Shown here: piece by piece, positions 36,466 through 46,891 of the stretch
Position numbering within the stretch: position 1 is the first letter of the stretch
Layout of the letters: each line of letters opens with the position of its first letter
Assembly (NCBI GenBank): GCA_030789695.1
Contig: CM061142.1
Coordinates: forward strand, 155,096,714-155,160,713
Source: Scilla litardierei
Lineage: Eukaryota; Streptophyta; Magnoliopsida; Asparagales; Asparagaceae
Length of the DNA: 64,000 bases
Reading direction: 5' to 3'
Position numbers and translations under genes: made by a program
The notes under the pieces: model-generated
Seen by the model: only the letters and a program-made list of their open reading frames with translations
The model's database searches: none
Told to the model about the DNA's origin: nothing

Positions 36466-37215
36466 GCAGCCTGTCGACATACTAAGAGCCGCATGGATTT
36501 TGCCAGACGCATGGATGTATGTGGAAAAGTTTTAGTTGATTCAGGACGCTAGAGCGTGGTGAGATTCGAAGGAAGACCGACTACATCAGCCGATCACATA
36601 GGAGACCTTCAAGGTAATCTTCAATGCCCAGTTCTTCTCACCAAAGGTAAAGAAGGAGCTTTTAGGCGTAGTTCGTAAACCTGAGGTAGAGTTCCATGAC
36701 AGTCAAAAAATACAATGCTGAGTTTTTTAGACTCAGTAGATGCGTATTCGACACATGGAGTTTACCTGTACTACGTTTGAATATTGTTAACAAATTTTTT
36801 TGAAGATTTACGAAGTATATAGTAGCCGATCTATTGGATAGAGTGCAGAGTTTACAGGAAGGCCTCAACATCAAGATCTAGGAGCAACTGGTTGGATTCA
36901 AGTTGAAGACCCATATTGAGGTACTTTCAGCCACTTGAGACTACGAGTACATTCAGCAGAAGGCAACGTGAGAGAAACAAACTGCTGCACCTCAGAGGCA
37001 ACTACCTCCACCTCCTCACTGATAGGTACTCCGGCCAGTGCGACAGACACACTTTAAGAGATCAGCCCAACCACAGCCATATCGACCACAATAGCAATGA
37101 GATCAGGTTATCTGCCACTACGACGGTAAATTGTGGCACACTAGAGCAAACAGTCAATACCTTCTGCACTAGTGTCTCATCTATGGAGCTAGCTACCATG
37201 TTGCCAGAGACTGTC
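36466..37215 (+). pseudogene. gypsy gag fragment
   Basis: Broken frames read ILPDAWMYVEKF, ARAWWDSKEDRL, ETFKVIFNAQFFSPKVKKELL, then GLNIKI.EQLVGFKLKTH in pieces, and a damaged zinc-knuckle-like NCGTL near 37130-37145. This is the order of the Retrotrans_gag domain of chromovirus-type gypsy elements. The copia element appears to have inserted into it, so its N-terminal part should lie left of the window. It is not part of the gypsy element at 23758-33560. Confidence 0.6.
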
Positions 37216-37390
37216 CATTAAGGGCATGTTCTTTTGTAGGAAAGTAAAATTGGGAAAGTTGAGGGAGTGTGGAATCTGATGAGAGAGAAATTGATGTGTA
37301 GTGTGTTCTTTTGGTGGAAAGTGTGGTTGGATTGTGGAGTTGGAAAGTTGGGGTGGGTCCCATTCCGTGTAGTGTGTTCCCAATGCAACT
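37216..37390. repeat. possible MITE fragment with internal duplication
   Basis: GGGCATGTTCTTTTG at about 37219 resembles the termini of small DNA transposons. GTGTAGTGTGTTC and GTTCTTTTG...GGAAAGT recur within it at a spacing of about 80 bp. No matching inverted end was found nearby. Confidence 0.3.
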
Positions 37391-37650
37391 CAACAGGAGC
37401 ACGTGTGAAGCCGCGGTGAATCCTTCGAGCAAGTTTCGAAAATGGGGGAGAATGGGTGAAAGTTAGGGTTTTGTGTGCGGGCGAAATCGAGGAAGATGGG
37501 GGAGAGATCGATGGAGAGATGGATAGGGAGAGGGGGGAGATCGATTGGGGTCGGTTTAGGGGAAGAACGAGGTTAGGCGAAAGCGGGGGAGTCGAAACGG
37601 TGATCTGGAATTCGAAATCAGGCGAGGGCGGAACGAACGGGCGGGGGCGG
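37391..37650 (-). other. pyrimidine-rich leader downstream of internal TATA box, element C
   Basis: On the minus strand this is C/T-rich like the leader at 13600-13930 of element A. The ORF-1-like gene that should follow is cut off at about 37391. Frames here are not supported. Confidence 0.5.
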
Positions 37651-37653
37651 CTG

Positions 37654-37661
37654 TTTATAGG
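37654..37661 (-). promoter_or_regulatory. internal TATA box, element C
   Basis: CCTATAAACAG on the minus strand, about 12 bp after the last palindrome. Confidence 0.5.
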
Positions 37662-37669
37662 AATTTAAG

Positions 37670-38102
37670 TCGAACCGATCGGGTGAGTTTTCACCCGATC
37701 GGTTGACTTTTAGGTCTAGATTTTCAGCTGAAGAAATGCTACAGGCGAACCGGTCGGTTGATAACTCACCTGATCGGTTGGCCGCTCCACAAATTTTCCC
37801 GAGAGTTCGGTACAGCTCACCCGGTCTATCACCTGGTCATGCTTTTTATCAACCGATCGGTTGATTATTTCTCAAAAATTCCCGAGACTTCGGCCCATTT
37901 CACCCGGTCTGCCAACCGGTCTTGCATATATTCACCCGATCGATTGACCAATTTCCAAAAATTCCCGAGACTTCAGCCCAGTTTACCTGGTCTCTCACCC
38001 GGTCTCACATGCCTTCACCCGATCGGTTCGTTGAGCAACAGATACGGCCGGCAGCTGATACATCCCAACCGATCGGTTGAGTTGTCAACCGATCGGTTGG
38101 GG
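37670..38102. repeat. palindrome array, element C interior
   Basis: About twelve copies of AACCGATCGGTTGA or variants (CACCCGATCGG, AACCGGTCGGTT). Clear doublets are at 37673-37707 and 38066-38102, with facing TTGA/TCAA between the two palindromes. Confidence 0.9.
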
Positions 38103-38234
38103 CCTTGTTTTCTGCAAAAGTGCACAAACGGCCTTAGTCCCTCAACGGAAATTCTTGACGGCTGGAATTATTTATTAAAAATAGATGAAATAAAGTTAAA
38201 AATAGTCCTAAAAAAAGAAATAAAAGTTCAAAAC

Positions 38235-38290
38235 ATGGGTTGCCTCCCATGAAGCGCTTTTGTTTAACGTCGTTAGCTTGACGCCCGTTA
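38235..38290 (-). pseudogene. end-of-pol remnant, element C
   Basis: The minus strand has CAAGCTAACGACGTTAAAC, then GCGCTTCATGGGAGGCAACCC, matching 12922-12967 in element A. It follows the protease tail directly, so the same part of pol is missing as in A. Confidence 0.55.
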
Positions 38291-38297
38291 ATGATGT

Positions 38298-39220
38298 TCA
38301 AGGTGGCTGATACGGGTGATGCCCAAAGTCTGGCATCGCTTCATCTCCAGGGCTGGTAGCTTTTGGTGTAGCCCGTGGCGACAAGAAAACTTTCTCGACC
38401 ACTCTCCCATTGTCGACGGGGTCCGGGGGCTTCTCCTTCATATCGGCGTCCTCTGCCACTCGTTTAAGGACCCGGATATCTCCTCCGGTGAGTCCCATGG
38501 GCTCTTTGCCTTTTCTCCTTGTGGGAGGAGCTTTTAGAAATCCGGGAGGGATCATATGTCGGGCGACCGCCTCATCAGCAATTTCTTTCTTTGGTGAGCC
38601 AACTTGCTCTCCAAGATCTCCCACGTGGTCGGGGGGATTTCTCGAGAGAATTTCCCAGGAGCTTGCCCCCGCAGCCCTCTCTTCTTCCAGCTCCAGCGCA
38701 TTGATACTAGGATCATCCGGAGGATCGGGGTGCTTCATTGATAACCCTAAGTTGAATTCGACTTTTTCTTGACCGACGTTGAGGGAAAGCTTCCCATTCT
38801 TCGCGTCTATCAAAACTCCGGCGGTTGCCATAAAGGGCCATCCAAGGATAATAGGGGTGTGCTTATCTTCGGGCATGTCCATCACCACAAAATCAACTGG
38901 TACTTGTACTCCACTCACATCAACGGGGAGGTCATGTACTACTCCCACCGGGTACTTGAACGAACGGTCAGCAAGCTGTAATGTCATGCCGGTGGGCTCC
39001 AAGTCTCCTATTCCTATCCTCTTGTATAGCGATAGGGGCATTAAGCTGACGCTCGCTCCTAGATCGACGAGCGCCCTCTAGATTCGCACTTCCCTAATAG
39101 AGCAAGGGATGGAGAAACTTCCTGGGTCTTTGAGCTTGGGCAGAATTGCGCGCTGAATGAGGGCGCTGCACTCCGCCGTTAATACGACCTTCTCCTTTCT
39201 CGATCTTCTTGTCACCAAGT
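38298..39220 (-). pseudogene. Athila C protease (second half of split gag-pro)
   Basis: The minus-strand frame from 39041 to 38298 (247 residues) reads as the aspartic protease body: MTLQLADRS, VDFVVMDMPEDKHTPIILGWPF, then ATAGVLIDAKNGKLSLNVG, followed by a hydrophilic tail. Just upstream, 39083-39040, the same frame has the active site VDLGASVSLMPLS, preceded by a TAG at 39079-39081 and by KDPGSFSIPC. The SIRE element cut the coding sequence at 39220/48531, immediately after IPSYAKFLKDL. Confidence 0.88.
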
Positions 39221-40851
39221 TGTAGGATCTAAATAAGGCCTAGAGGGGGGGTGAATAGGCCTTTGACCAAATTATCGCAAGATAAAAATTAAGCCTAGTT
39301 TACAGCATGCAGTTTAGGAATCAGACAATCAAAGCATTCACAGAAGACACAGAATTTAATGTGGTTCGGTCCCCATGACCTACGTCCACCCCAATGAGCA
39401 ATCACTTATACTGTTTCTTTAAGAAGTTACAATCTCCCTTAGATTGGTGCCCCAACACCAACCTGTCAGACCAACTCAAGCTCACCAAAGCCAAAAAGAA
39501 ACATACAAGTATCACTCCCCAACCCAACTTGCCCCAACAAGTTTGGTTCCCAGAGTCCCAAATAACGGAAGAAATTATATTACAGAAATGCTGATCAAAA
39601 CATTAATAACTTCACAAATAACAAAGATCAAGAGTTTAGAAAGCTCATTTGTGAAGATCTCACTGGTTGTCGTCTTTCAGCACATCAGTAGCTTCGCAAC
39701 GCTTCTTACGGAATGATGATCGGATATCCGTAGAAGAAGTAGTCGCTGTCCCCGTGGAGGTAGTCGGTAAAAGTTCCTCACTCAAAATGATCTCATTTGC
39801 TACACAGGAGGAACTAGCTGCTCAACTTGCTATCACTGCATCGGGGATGAAGTCACGGTCGCAACGCTTCTTACGGAACTCAATTTGGATCTCTAGAACT
39901 CCACTTATTGATGAAATGGTGAAGAGTGTGCATTGGTATTTATAGAAATGAGTTAACGGGTCTGTGTCACTGTTCCAACGAACCCAAACCCGCAAAAAAC
40001 ACGTTTAAAACATGCTTAACGGGTTGGGTTTAAAATCCGCTGTCGGCAGCGATCTGGATCGTCGGATCGAGCGGGATTCGACGACAGCACGCCACGTGGA
40101 CGTCAAAACTCGTGCGTTGACGCCCGCCTCCGCTGACCCGGACCCGCTGTGTCGGCAACCGTCTGATCTTCGAGTGGACGGCTAAGATGGTGCCATGTCG
40201 ACGTGGATTCGACACAGCTGCGCCCGCCTTTTGCGACTGGGTTCGATGGGTAGGTGGCCGTTGGATCGAGATCGGGCGGTGGACAAGCGGCCACGTCGCC
40301 CCGCTTTGAGCGACCGTCAGATGCGAAATGAACGGCCAGGATGATGCCACGTCGGCTGATCTGAAGCTGTGATTGAAGCGTATATGTGAACAGTACCGTA
40401 TGCCGTATTTGCTGAGTATGTTCACTGTATTCTTGCGTATTTGAGCATCAAATAAATCCCAAAAATTCTGAAATAATTCTCAAAAATCTCATAGCTTCAT
40501 ATTGACATGTGAGAATTTTTTCACCTCATTTCACCTCTTGTAGAAAAAGTTTCTTCTTTGTATACTCAGTTTTTCTCGTATTTCCCCGTATTTAAACTTC
40601 AAACATTCTCCATAAATCCTGAGAAAAATCTCATGCTATTTATAGCCTATGATTAACTCTAGAATAGAGTTTCATAGCTATACTCCATTGTTTGATCAGC
40701 TTGTGTAATTCCAAATGAAGTTTCAGCTCCGTATTTCAACGTACTTGAGCAATCATGACTATAGGGACCTGTGACACACTCAACAAACATATTAGAACAG
40801 TTCAGTAGGGTTTGTTATCATCAAACATAGATTCGGATGCTGTTTCCAACA
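39221..40851 (-). repeat. SIRE 3' LTR
   Basis: 1,631 bp. Identical in order to the 5' LTR. The G-run near 39246 has 7 G, against 14 in the 5' LTR, which accounts for most of the length difference. Confidence 0.95.
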
Positions 40852-40867
40852 ATCTCCCCCTTTTGAT
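40852..40867 (-). other. SIRE polypurine tract
   Basis: ATCAAAAGGGGGAGAT on the minus strand, directly before the 3' LTR. Confidence 0.88.
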
Positions 40868-41974
40868 GAGAACAAACCAAACATTAAGATTACTTTGATA
40901 AATGTGTTGTGTGAAGTGTGTGAAGCATGAATATGAGCATGAATGGCAAAATGATATGCTCCCCCTATTGACATGCTCCCCCTAGTGGCAAAATGATATG
41001 CTCCCCCTATTGACATGCTCCTCCTAGCTCTGACATGCTCAATCTTAATATTTCTCTCCCCCTTTGTTTTCATCAAAAAATGTATGAAATAGCATATGAG
41101 GAATGGAAAATTGAACATTATAAAGCAAAACAAACAGGCAAGACATCGATGACCACAATGAATAAATAAGCAATAAGCACTAAGTCATAACTTCCATAAT
41201 TCATCTCCGTGCTCAAGTGTGATGATCAAATGTTTAGAAATATGGAGAGGAAATAAGGAATACAGCCTGTCATATCCATCTTTTCAACTGAATATATGAA
41301 CATCAAAGATTGAGTTTCCCCTTCTCATGTAGTATGAGTTCAAGTTACCAATTCCAAACATGACCAATAAGGATTTTTAAATGTGAAATGGCATTGCTTG
41401 ACGGACTTAACACCAACGCTAAAAAATGACATTTATAGCATAAGTTGGATGTCCGAGGGTAGTATCAAGGACATGGGGCGTATCCATTTTTCATACGAAG
41501 CTTTGTGTATATATTTTGAAGACACTCGTCTTGTTATTATTATTTTTAATACACGTATATATATTTTGATGAGAGCTTTTCTTTTTACCCATGCCTTGAA
41601 ACATCATATCCCATTAAGACATAAATTAGTCCACCAACAACCACTTTTCTTATTCAATATTTCAAATCCATATCAAAAACATTTTGATCTGTATAAGTGT
41701 GATTGGAAGATGAAAAACGTTAGTTACTCATTAATGAATATGACCTAATTAAGCATGTAGTCTTTGAATGCAAGCATTGTTAAGAATATAATATTCAAAA
41801 TCCATAAGACATATGTTTTGCATTTAAAGCTGTTTCTGATGAAAAGTGCAAAATGAGGAGATAGACAATTCACTTTCCCTTTCTTTTTATATTTTTCTTT
41901 TTCATTTTTTTTATTTTTCTTTTTGTAGCACACCACACAAAAACAATAAAAGCACACCAAATAATATTTTCACT
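40868..41974 (-). other. SIRE 3' non-coding region
   Basis: No supported frame in either orientation. A short tandem repeat at 40945-41045 (GGCAAAATGATATGCTCCCCC units) contains several GGGGGAGCATATC-like purine tracts on the minus strand. Confidence 0.6.
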
Positions 41975-43219
41975 CTAAAGATGATCAATAATGCCCAGTT
42001 CTAGATGTAGACGACAAAAGCGATCTTCTGACAAAGGTTTTGTAAAGATATCTGCCAACTGAGAATCAGTAGAAATATACTCAATGGATACATCCTCTTT
42101 TGCCAAATGATCTCTAAGAAAATGATGTCTTACGTCTATGTGTTTTGTCCGAGAGTGATGAACAGGATTGTTAGAAAGATCTATAGCACTCTTACTATCA
42201 CATCGTAATGGAACTTTTCTAAGATCCAAGCCGTAGTCAGACAGGGTTTGCATCATCCAAAGTACTTGGGCACAGCAACTGCCAAGGGCAATATACTCAG
42301 CTTCAGTAGTGGACAAAGCAACACTGTTCTGCTTACGACTAGACCAAGAAACCAATGAATGTCCTAGCATAAAACAAGTTCCACTAGTGCTCTTTCTATC
42401 AATCATACTACCAGCATAATCAGCATCAGCAAATCCAATTAAATCAAATAAACCACATGAAGGATACCAAAGGCCTAAAGATGGTGTGTGAATCAAATAC
42501 CTAAAGATACTTTTTATGGTAATTAAGTGTGACTCTTTTGGACAAGCTTGAAAACGTGCACACAAACAAACAGAAAACATGATGTCTGGTCTAGATGCAG
42601 TTAAATAGAGTAAGGACCCAATCATACCTCGATAAAGCTTTTGGTCCACATCTATACCTTTGTCATCCTTTTCAAGCTTCGTTGTCGGACTCATTGGAGT
42701 TCGCATTGGCTTTGCATTTTCCATCCCAAATTTCTTCAACAGTTCTTTTATGTACTTGGTTTGGGAAACATATATGCCATCTCCAGTTTGTCTTACTTGA
42801 AAGCCCAAAAAATATTTCAACTCTCCGACCAGACTCATCTCAAATTGATCCTGCATAACCTTTTCAAACTTTTGGCATAAAAGATCATTAGTAGCACCGT
42901 AAATAATATCGTCCACATAAATCTGAACAATAAGAAAATGATCCTGTTCATGCAAGATAAACAAAGTGTTGTCTGCACTACCCTTTTTAAAGTTATTTTC
43001 CAAAAGATATGAACTGAGACGGTCGTACCAAGCTCTGGGAGCTTGCTTCAGACCATACAAAGCCTTTTGCAACTTGTAAACGTGATTTGGAAAACTATGA
43101 CTTTCAAAACCAGGGGGTTGTTCAACAAAAACATCTTCTTTCAAATAACCATTTAAAAATGCACTTTTCACATCCATTTGCTTCAATTTAAAACCTTTAA
43201 AACTTGCAAAAGCCAGCAT
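41975..43219 (-). pseudogene. SIRE reverse transcriptase and RNase H (intact frame, N terminus in another frame)
   Basis: 414 residues. The reverse transcriptase palm has MDVKSAFLNG (15-24), ALYGLKQAPRAWYD (53-66) and catalytic YVDD (101-104). The copia RNase H follows with FADADYAGS (263-271), STTEAEYIA (303-311), CDSKSAI (340-346) and HIDVRHHFLRD (360-370). All key residues are present. It would copy element RNA into cDNA in the particle. The first part of the reverse transcriptase ([16 protein letters not shown]) is in the frame at 44370-43183; one frameshift near 43205 separates the two. Confidence 0.95.
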
Positions 43220-44370
43220 ATTCTAATGGCTTCTAATCTAGCAACGGGTGCAAAAGTTTCATCACAATCAATTCCCTCAATCTGGTTATATCCTTTGGCC
43301 ACTAATCTTGCCTTATTTCTGATTACATTTCCAGATTCATCAAGTTTGTTTTTGAAAATCCATTTAGTGCCAACAATTGGGTAATTATCAGGTCGGGGCA
43401 CTAATGTCCAAACATTATTTATATCAAACTGATTAATCTCATCATGCATGGCCATAACCCAACTTTCATCAGTTAAAGCGATTTCAACGTTCTTGGGTTC
43501 AATTTCAGAAATGAAGTCACCATGAATGCATAAGGCACACAAGTTATTGAAAGTGGATCGAGTGCGTATACCTTCCGTAGGAGTCCCCATGATCAGCTCA
43601 GGTGGATGATGTGGATTGAACCTGAGCTCTCCTCTTTTCAGTCTATTTCCTTGTGGTACTTCTGGTTCAGCTTCCTTTTGGCCTTCAGATGGTTCAGCTA
43701 TGTTTTCAGGCTCTGTAGTTTCCTTGTCTCCATCTACAGCTTCAGTTTCCCTGCAATTTAAAGGATCTATTTCAGCTTCATCAAATTTCACATTAATTGA
43801 CTCAACAACAGTTAAGGTTCGTTTATTGTAGATCCTGTATGCTTTTCTCCTTGATGAATATCCTACGAACACTCCTTCGTCTGATTTGGATTCAAATGTT
43901 CCCAGCTGATCTCCTGTGTTTAAAATGAAACACCTGCATCCAAATACTCTGAAATATGAAATGTTAGGAGTCTTGCCATGCCACAGTTCATAGGATGTTT
44001 TATTCATTAAAGGTCTAAGCATAACCCTGTTGCAGACATAACAGGTTGTATTCACTGCTTCGGCCCAAAAATACATAGGAAGAGAATAATCATTAAGCAT
44101 GCTTCTTGCCATCTCTTTTAAAGTTTGATTCTTTCTTTCGACCACCCCGTTTTGTTGATGTGTTCTAGGAGAAGAAAATTCATGTAAGATCCCATTTTCC
44201 AAACAGAAGTTTTCAAAAACAGAGTTTTCAAATTCACCACCGTGATCACTTCTAATTTTCATAATTGAAAGATTTTTCTCATTTGAAACTTGATTACAAA
44301 AATTTTGGAAATTTTCAAAGGAATCCGATTTCTTGGCTAAGAAGTAAACCCATGTATATAGAAAAATCAT
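43183..44370 (-). pseudogene. SIRE integrase and start of reverse transcriptase
   Basis: 395 residues. The integrase core has the second Asp at about 42 ([10 protein letters not shown]) and the Glu at about 78 ([11 protein letters not shown]), a DD35E spacing; the first Asp lies upstream in another frame. [16 protein letters not shown] and [13 protein letters not shown] follow, then an acidic linker (residues 190-260), then the start of the reverse transcriptase with [14 protein letters not shown] and [13 protein letters not shown]. The N terminus overlaps a frameshift near 44345. Confidence 0.93.
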
Positions 44371-45040
44371 CGATCAAAACAAAACAAAATCTCTTCCCAT
44401 TGAGGCTAGCAACATCGGTAGGCCCAAACAAATCCATATGAATCAATTCTAGGACTCGTGAAGTGGTAACTTCTCGAATTCCCGTAAAAGTGGATCTAGT
44501 TTGCTTACCTTTTGTGCATGCAACACACAACTTACCATTCTCGTACTGTTGATGTGGCAAGCCTCAGACCAGGTTTTTATTCTCCAGCTTATGTAGCAAC
44601 TTCATGCTGGCATGTGATAGTCTCCGGTGCCATAGTATAGCCTCCTCCTCCCTGCCAATCAAACATTTAGCAATTGTCATTTCTTCAATCATTATTGTAT
44701 AAACATTATTTTTCCTATTGGCTATGAAGAGGGTATTACCTGTGACCGAGTCATAAATTTTACAAATTTTCTCATCAAAAAGTACTTTCATACCTTTGTC
44801 ACAGAGTTGGCTTATGGAGATGAGGTTGTGTTTGAGATTTTCAACCCAGAGGACGTCAGAAATTTTAAAAGTATTGTTGCCAATAATACCTTTACCCATT
44901 ACCTTGCACTTGCCGTTGTCCCCTAATGTAACACTTCCTCCTTCTTGCTTCACGAGGCTAAGGAACTTGTCGCTGTTCCCTGTCATGTGTCTTGAGCAGC
45001 CTGAATCCAAATACCACTCACACAGTTGTTCCTTAGCCAC
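44315..45040 (-). pseudogene. SIRE protease and gag-pre-integrase (one stop, then frameshift)
   Basis: The frame from 45040 to 44564 has the aspartic protease motif DSGCSRHMTG at residues 12-21, LKHNLISISQLCDKG, and the pre-integrase LWHRRLSHASM. A TGA at 44564-44566 interrupts it. The same frame continues 44560-44315 with CVACTKGKQTRS (zinc region end) and the first integrase Asp in MDLFGPT, followed by LIDDFS. Confidence 0.93.
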
Positions 45041-45049
45041 GCTGAGTCC

Positions 45050-45688
45050 CTACACATAAGAAGAACAAGGTATGTGTGACCTGGGTAGCCAAATAGGTCC
45101 ACAATGGTTAGTCATAGTACCTTTCGGAACCCATACTTGTTTGAACTTCATGTTTTGGTTCTTATAACGACAATTTCTATATAAATGCTCAAAAGAACCA
45201 CAGGTATAACATTTGGCGTTCCGTTTCTTTTTCTTGATGTAATGATTTTTCTTTATCATGTTTTCATTATAAACATTTCCAAATCCTAGTCCTTGTTTAT
45301 TGTTTTTGATTGACTGGTATCCAAGAATGATGTCTAGTGATTTCCTTCCTACACCAAATTTTCTGATACTCAGTTCTAAATCAGAGACTTTGGATTTCAA
45401 AAAGATGTTTTCATTTACAAGTATGACACTTTTATTTATAAAACTCTTTCTAACATTATCTTCATTTTTAGAGAGAGTTTCTATGCTTTTATTTAGGCCA
45501 ACAATCTTTTCATTACCATTCTTAATTTCTAGCTTTAATGAAGCACAAGTCTGACAAGGTATAGCTTCAGTAATACTAGATTTTCCTTTGAGTTTTTCAA
45601 TGGTAATTTTGAGCGATGCAATTTCATTTTTCAACTTTATTTCATTTTGCAAAACATTATAATTTTCCTGCTGTAGTTGGAAATTCAT
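45050..45688 (-). pseudogene. SIRE gag C-terminal region with coiled coil and second zinc knuckle
   Basis: Residues 10-110 are charged and Leu/Ile-rich with heptad character, suggesting a coiled coil. Residues 160-173 form a CCHC knuckle (CYTCGSFEHLYRNC). WVPKGTMTNHCGPIW follows. A TAG at 45050-45052 separates it from the protease frame, which is in phase. A frameshift near 45720 separates it from the upstream gag frame. Confidence 0.88.
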
Positions 45689-45713
45689 TTCTTTATAATT
45701 TTCTATAGAGGAT

Positions 45714-46846
45714 TCAAGAAGTAATTTCTGAATTCATGTTTTCACAAATGTTCATTAATTCTGGTAAAGAAAATTCATCTCTTACCGTGTTCGTGTCGCT
45801 TTCACCTATTAGGCAAAGTGATGATTCCCCTACCTCGTCTTGTGGTTCGTCTTCGTCGTCATCGTCCCATGTTACCGCAAATGATTTCCCTTTGCCTTCG
45901 GATGACGCGTTCTTTGTTGGACAGTTTTTCATGAAATGTCCAAATTTCTTACAGTTGAAACATTGAACACTTTTAGTAGTATTCTGTTCAGATGAGGAAT
46001 TCAAAGGATTAAACTTATTAAAACGATTGAACCTTTTTGCCATTTCAGATTTTCCGGCAGGAGTTCTGATGAAGCGTTGGAATCCTCTGACCATCAGTGC
46101 ATGTTCCTCGTCGAGATCTTCTTTGTCACTTTCTTCGGCTTTGAGAGCGATGGTCTTTAAAGGTTTAGCCTCACCTTTCTCTCTTGTCTCGACGGTTTTG
46201 AGTTCCAGCTCATGGGATAACAGATTCCCAATCAGATCATCCAGCTTCAGCTTAGTGAGATCTCTCGCTTCTTGGATGGCCGTCACTTTAGGCCGGAAGG
46301 AACTAGGAAGCGCTCTTAGGATTTTCCGAATGAGGTCGATGCTGTCGTAAGACTTTCCCAAGGCTTTTGAGTTGTATACGATGTCGGTGAAGCGAGTGTA
46401 CATGTCCTTGATGGATTCTCCTGGTAGCATGTGGAAACCATCGTACTCTGAGCTCAGCAGCGCTAATCTGGACTCCTTCACCTGAGAGAATCCTTCGTGA
46501 GTGACTTCGAGAGTGTTCCAGATTTCCTGCGCAGTAAGACAATGAGATATATGGTTAAACTCAGTTCTGTCAAGTGCACAGATAATTGCATTCATAGCTT
46601 TACCATTCAGAGCATAAAGTTTGTTATCGTTATCATCCCATTTATCTTCTGGTTTTGGTACATCAATATCTTCAATTTTGATTGTAGGTGGTGATAGCCT
46701 TTAGCAACAATTTTCCAAATTTCAAGATCTGAAGAGACTAGGAAAATTTTCATCCTAGCTTTCCAGTAAGCAAAATCAGTCCCATTAAATTTGGGTGGTC
46801 TAACTGTAGACTGTCCTTCAGCAAATGCTGAATCATATGTATTCAT
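45714..46846 (-). pseudogene. SIRE gag (one frameshift)
   Basis: The N terminus is at 46846-46607 (PPKFNGTDFAYWKARMKIFL, the DUF4219/UBN2-type copia gag start). A one-base shift near 46690 breaks it. The frame 46595-45714 (293 residues) carries the UBN2-type gag domain (TAQEIWNTLEVTHEG, MYTRFTDIVYNSKALG, ILRALPSSFRPKVTAIQEA). A CCHC zinc knuckle lies at residues 212-225 (CFNCKKFGHFMKNC), followed by an acidic tail. Confidence 0.93.
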
Positions 46847-46874
46847 TATGAACTAGACTCAAATGGCCAGGCCT

Positions 46875-46891
46875 GGTGCTTTGATACCACT
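46875..46891 (-). other. SIRE primer binding site, initiator tRNA-Met
   Basis: AGTGGTATCAAAGCACC on the minus strand, adjoining the 5' LTR. Confidence 0.9.

Noticed and set aside
39394..39945. Frames shared at 39394-39945 and 47072-47623
   Set aside because: Lie in the two SIRE LTRs; antisense to the element and without domains.
40868..41974. SIRE envelope-like gene between pol and 3' LTR
   Set aside because: Only about 1.1 kb, no long frame on the minus strand and no membrane segment.
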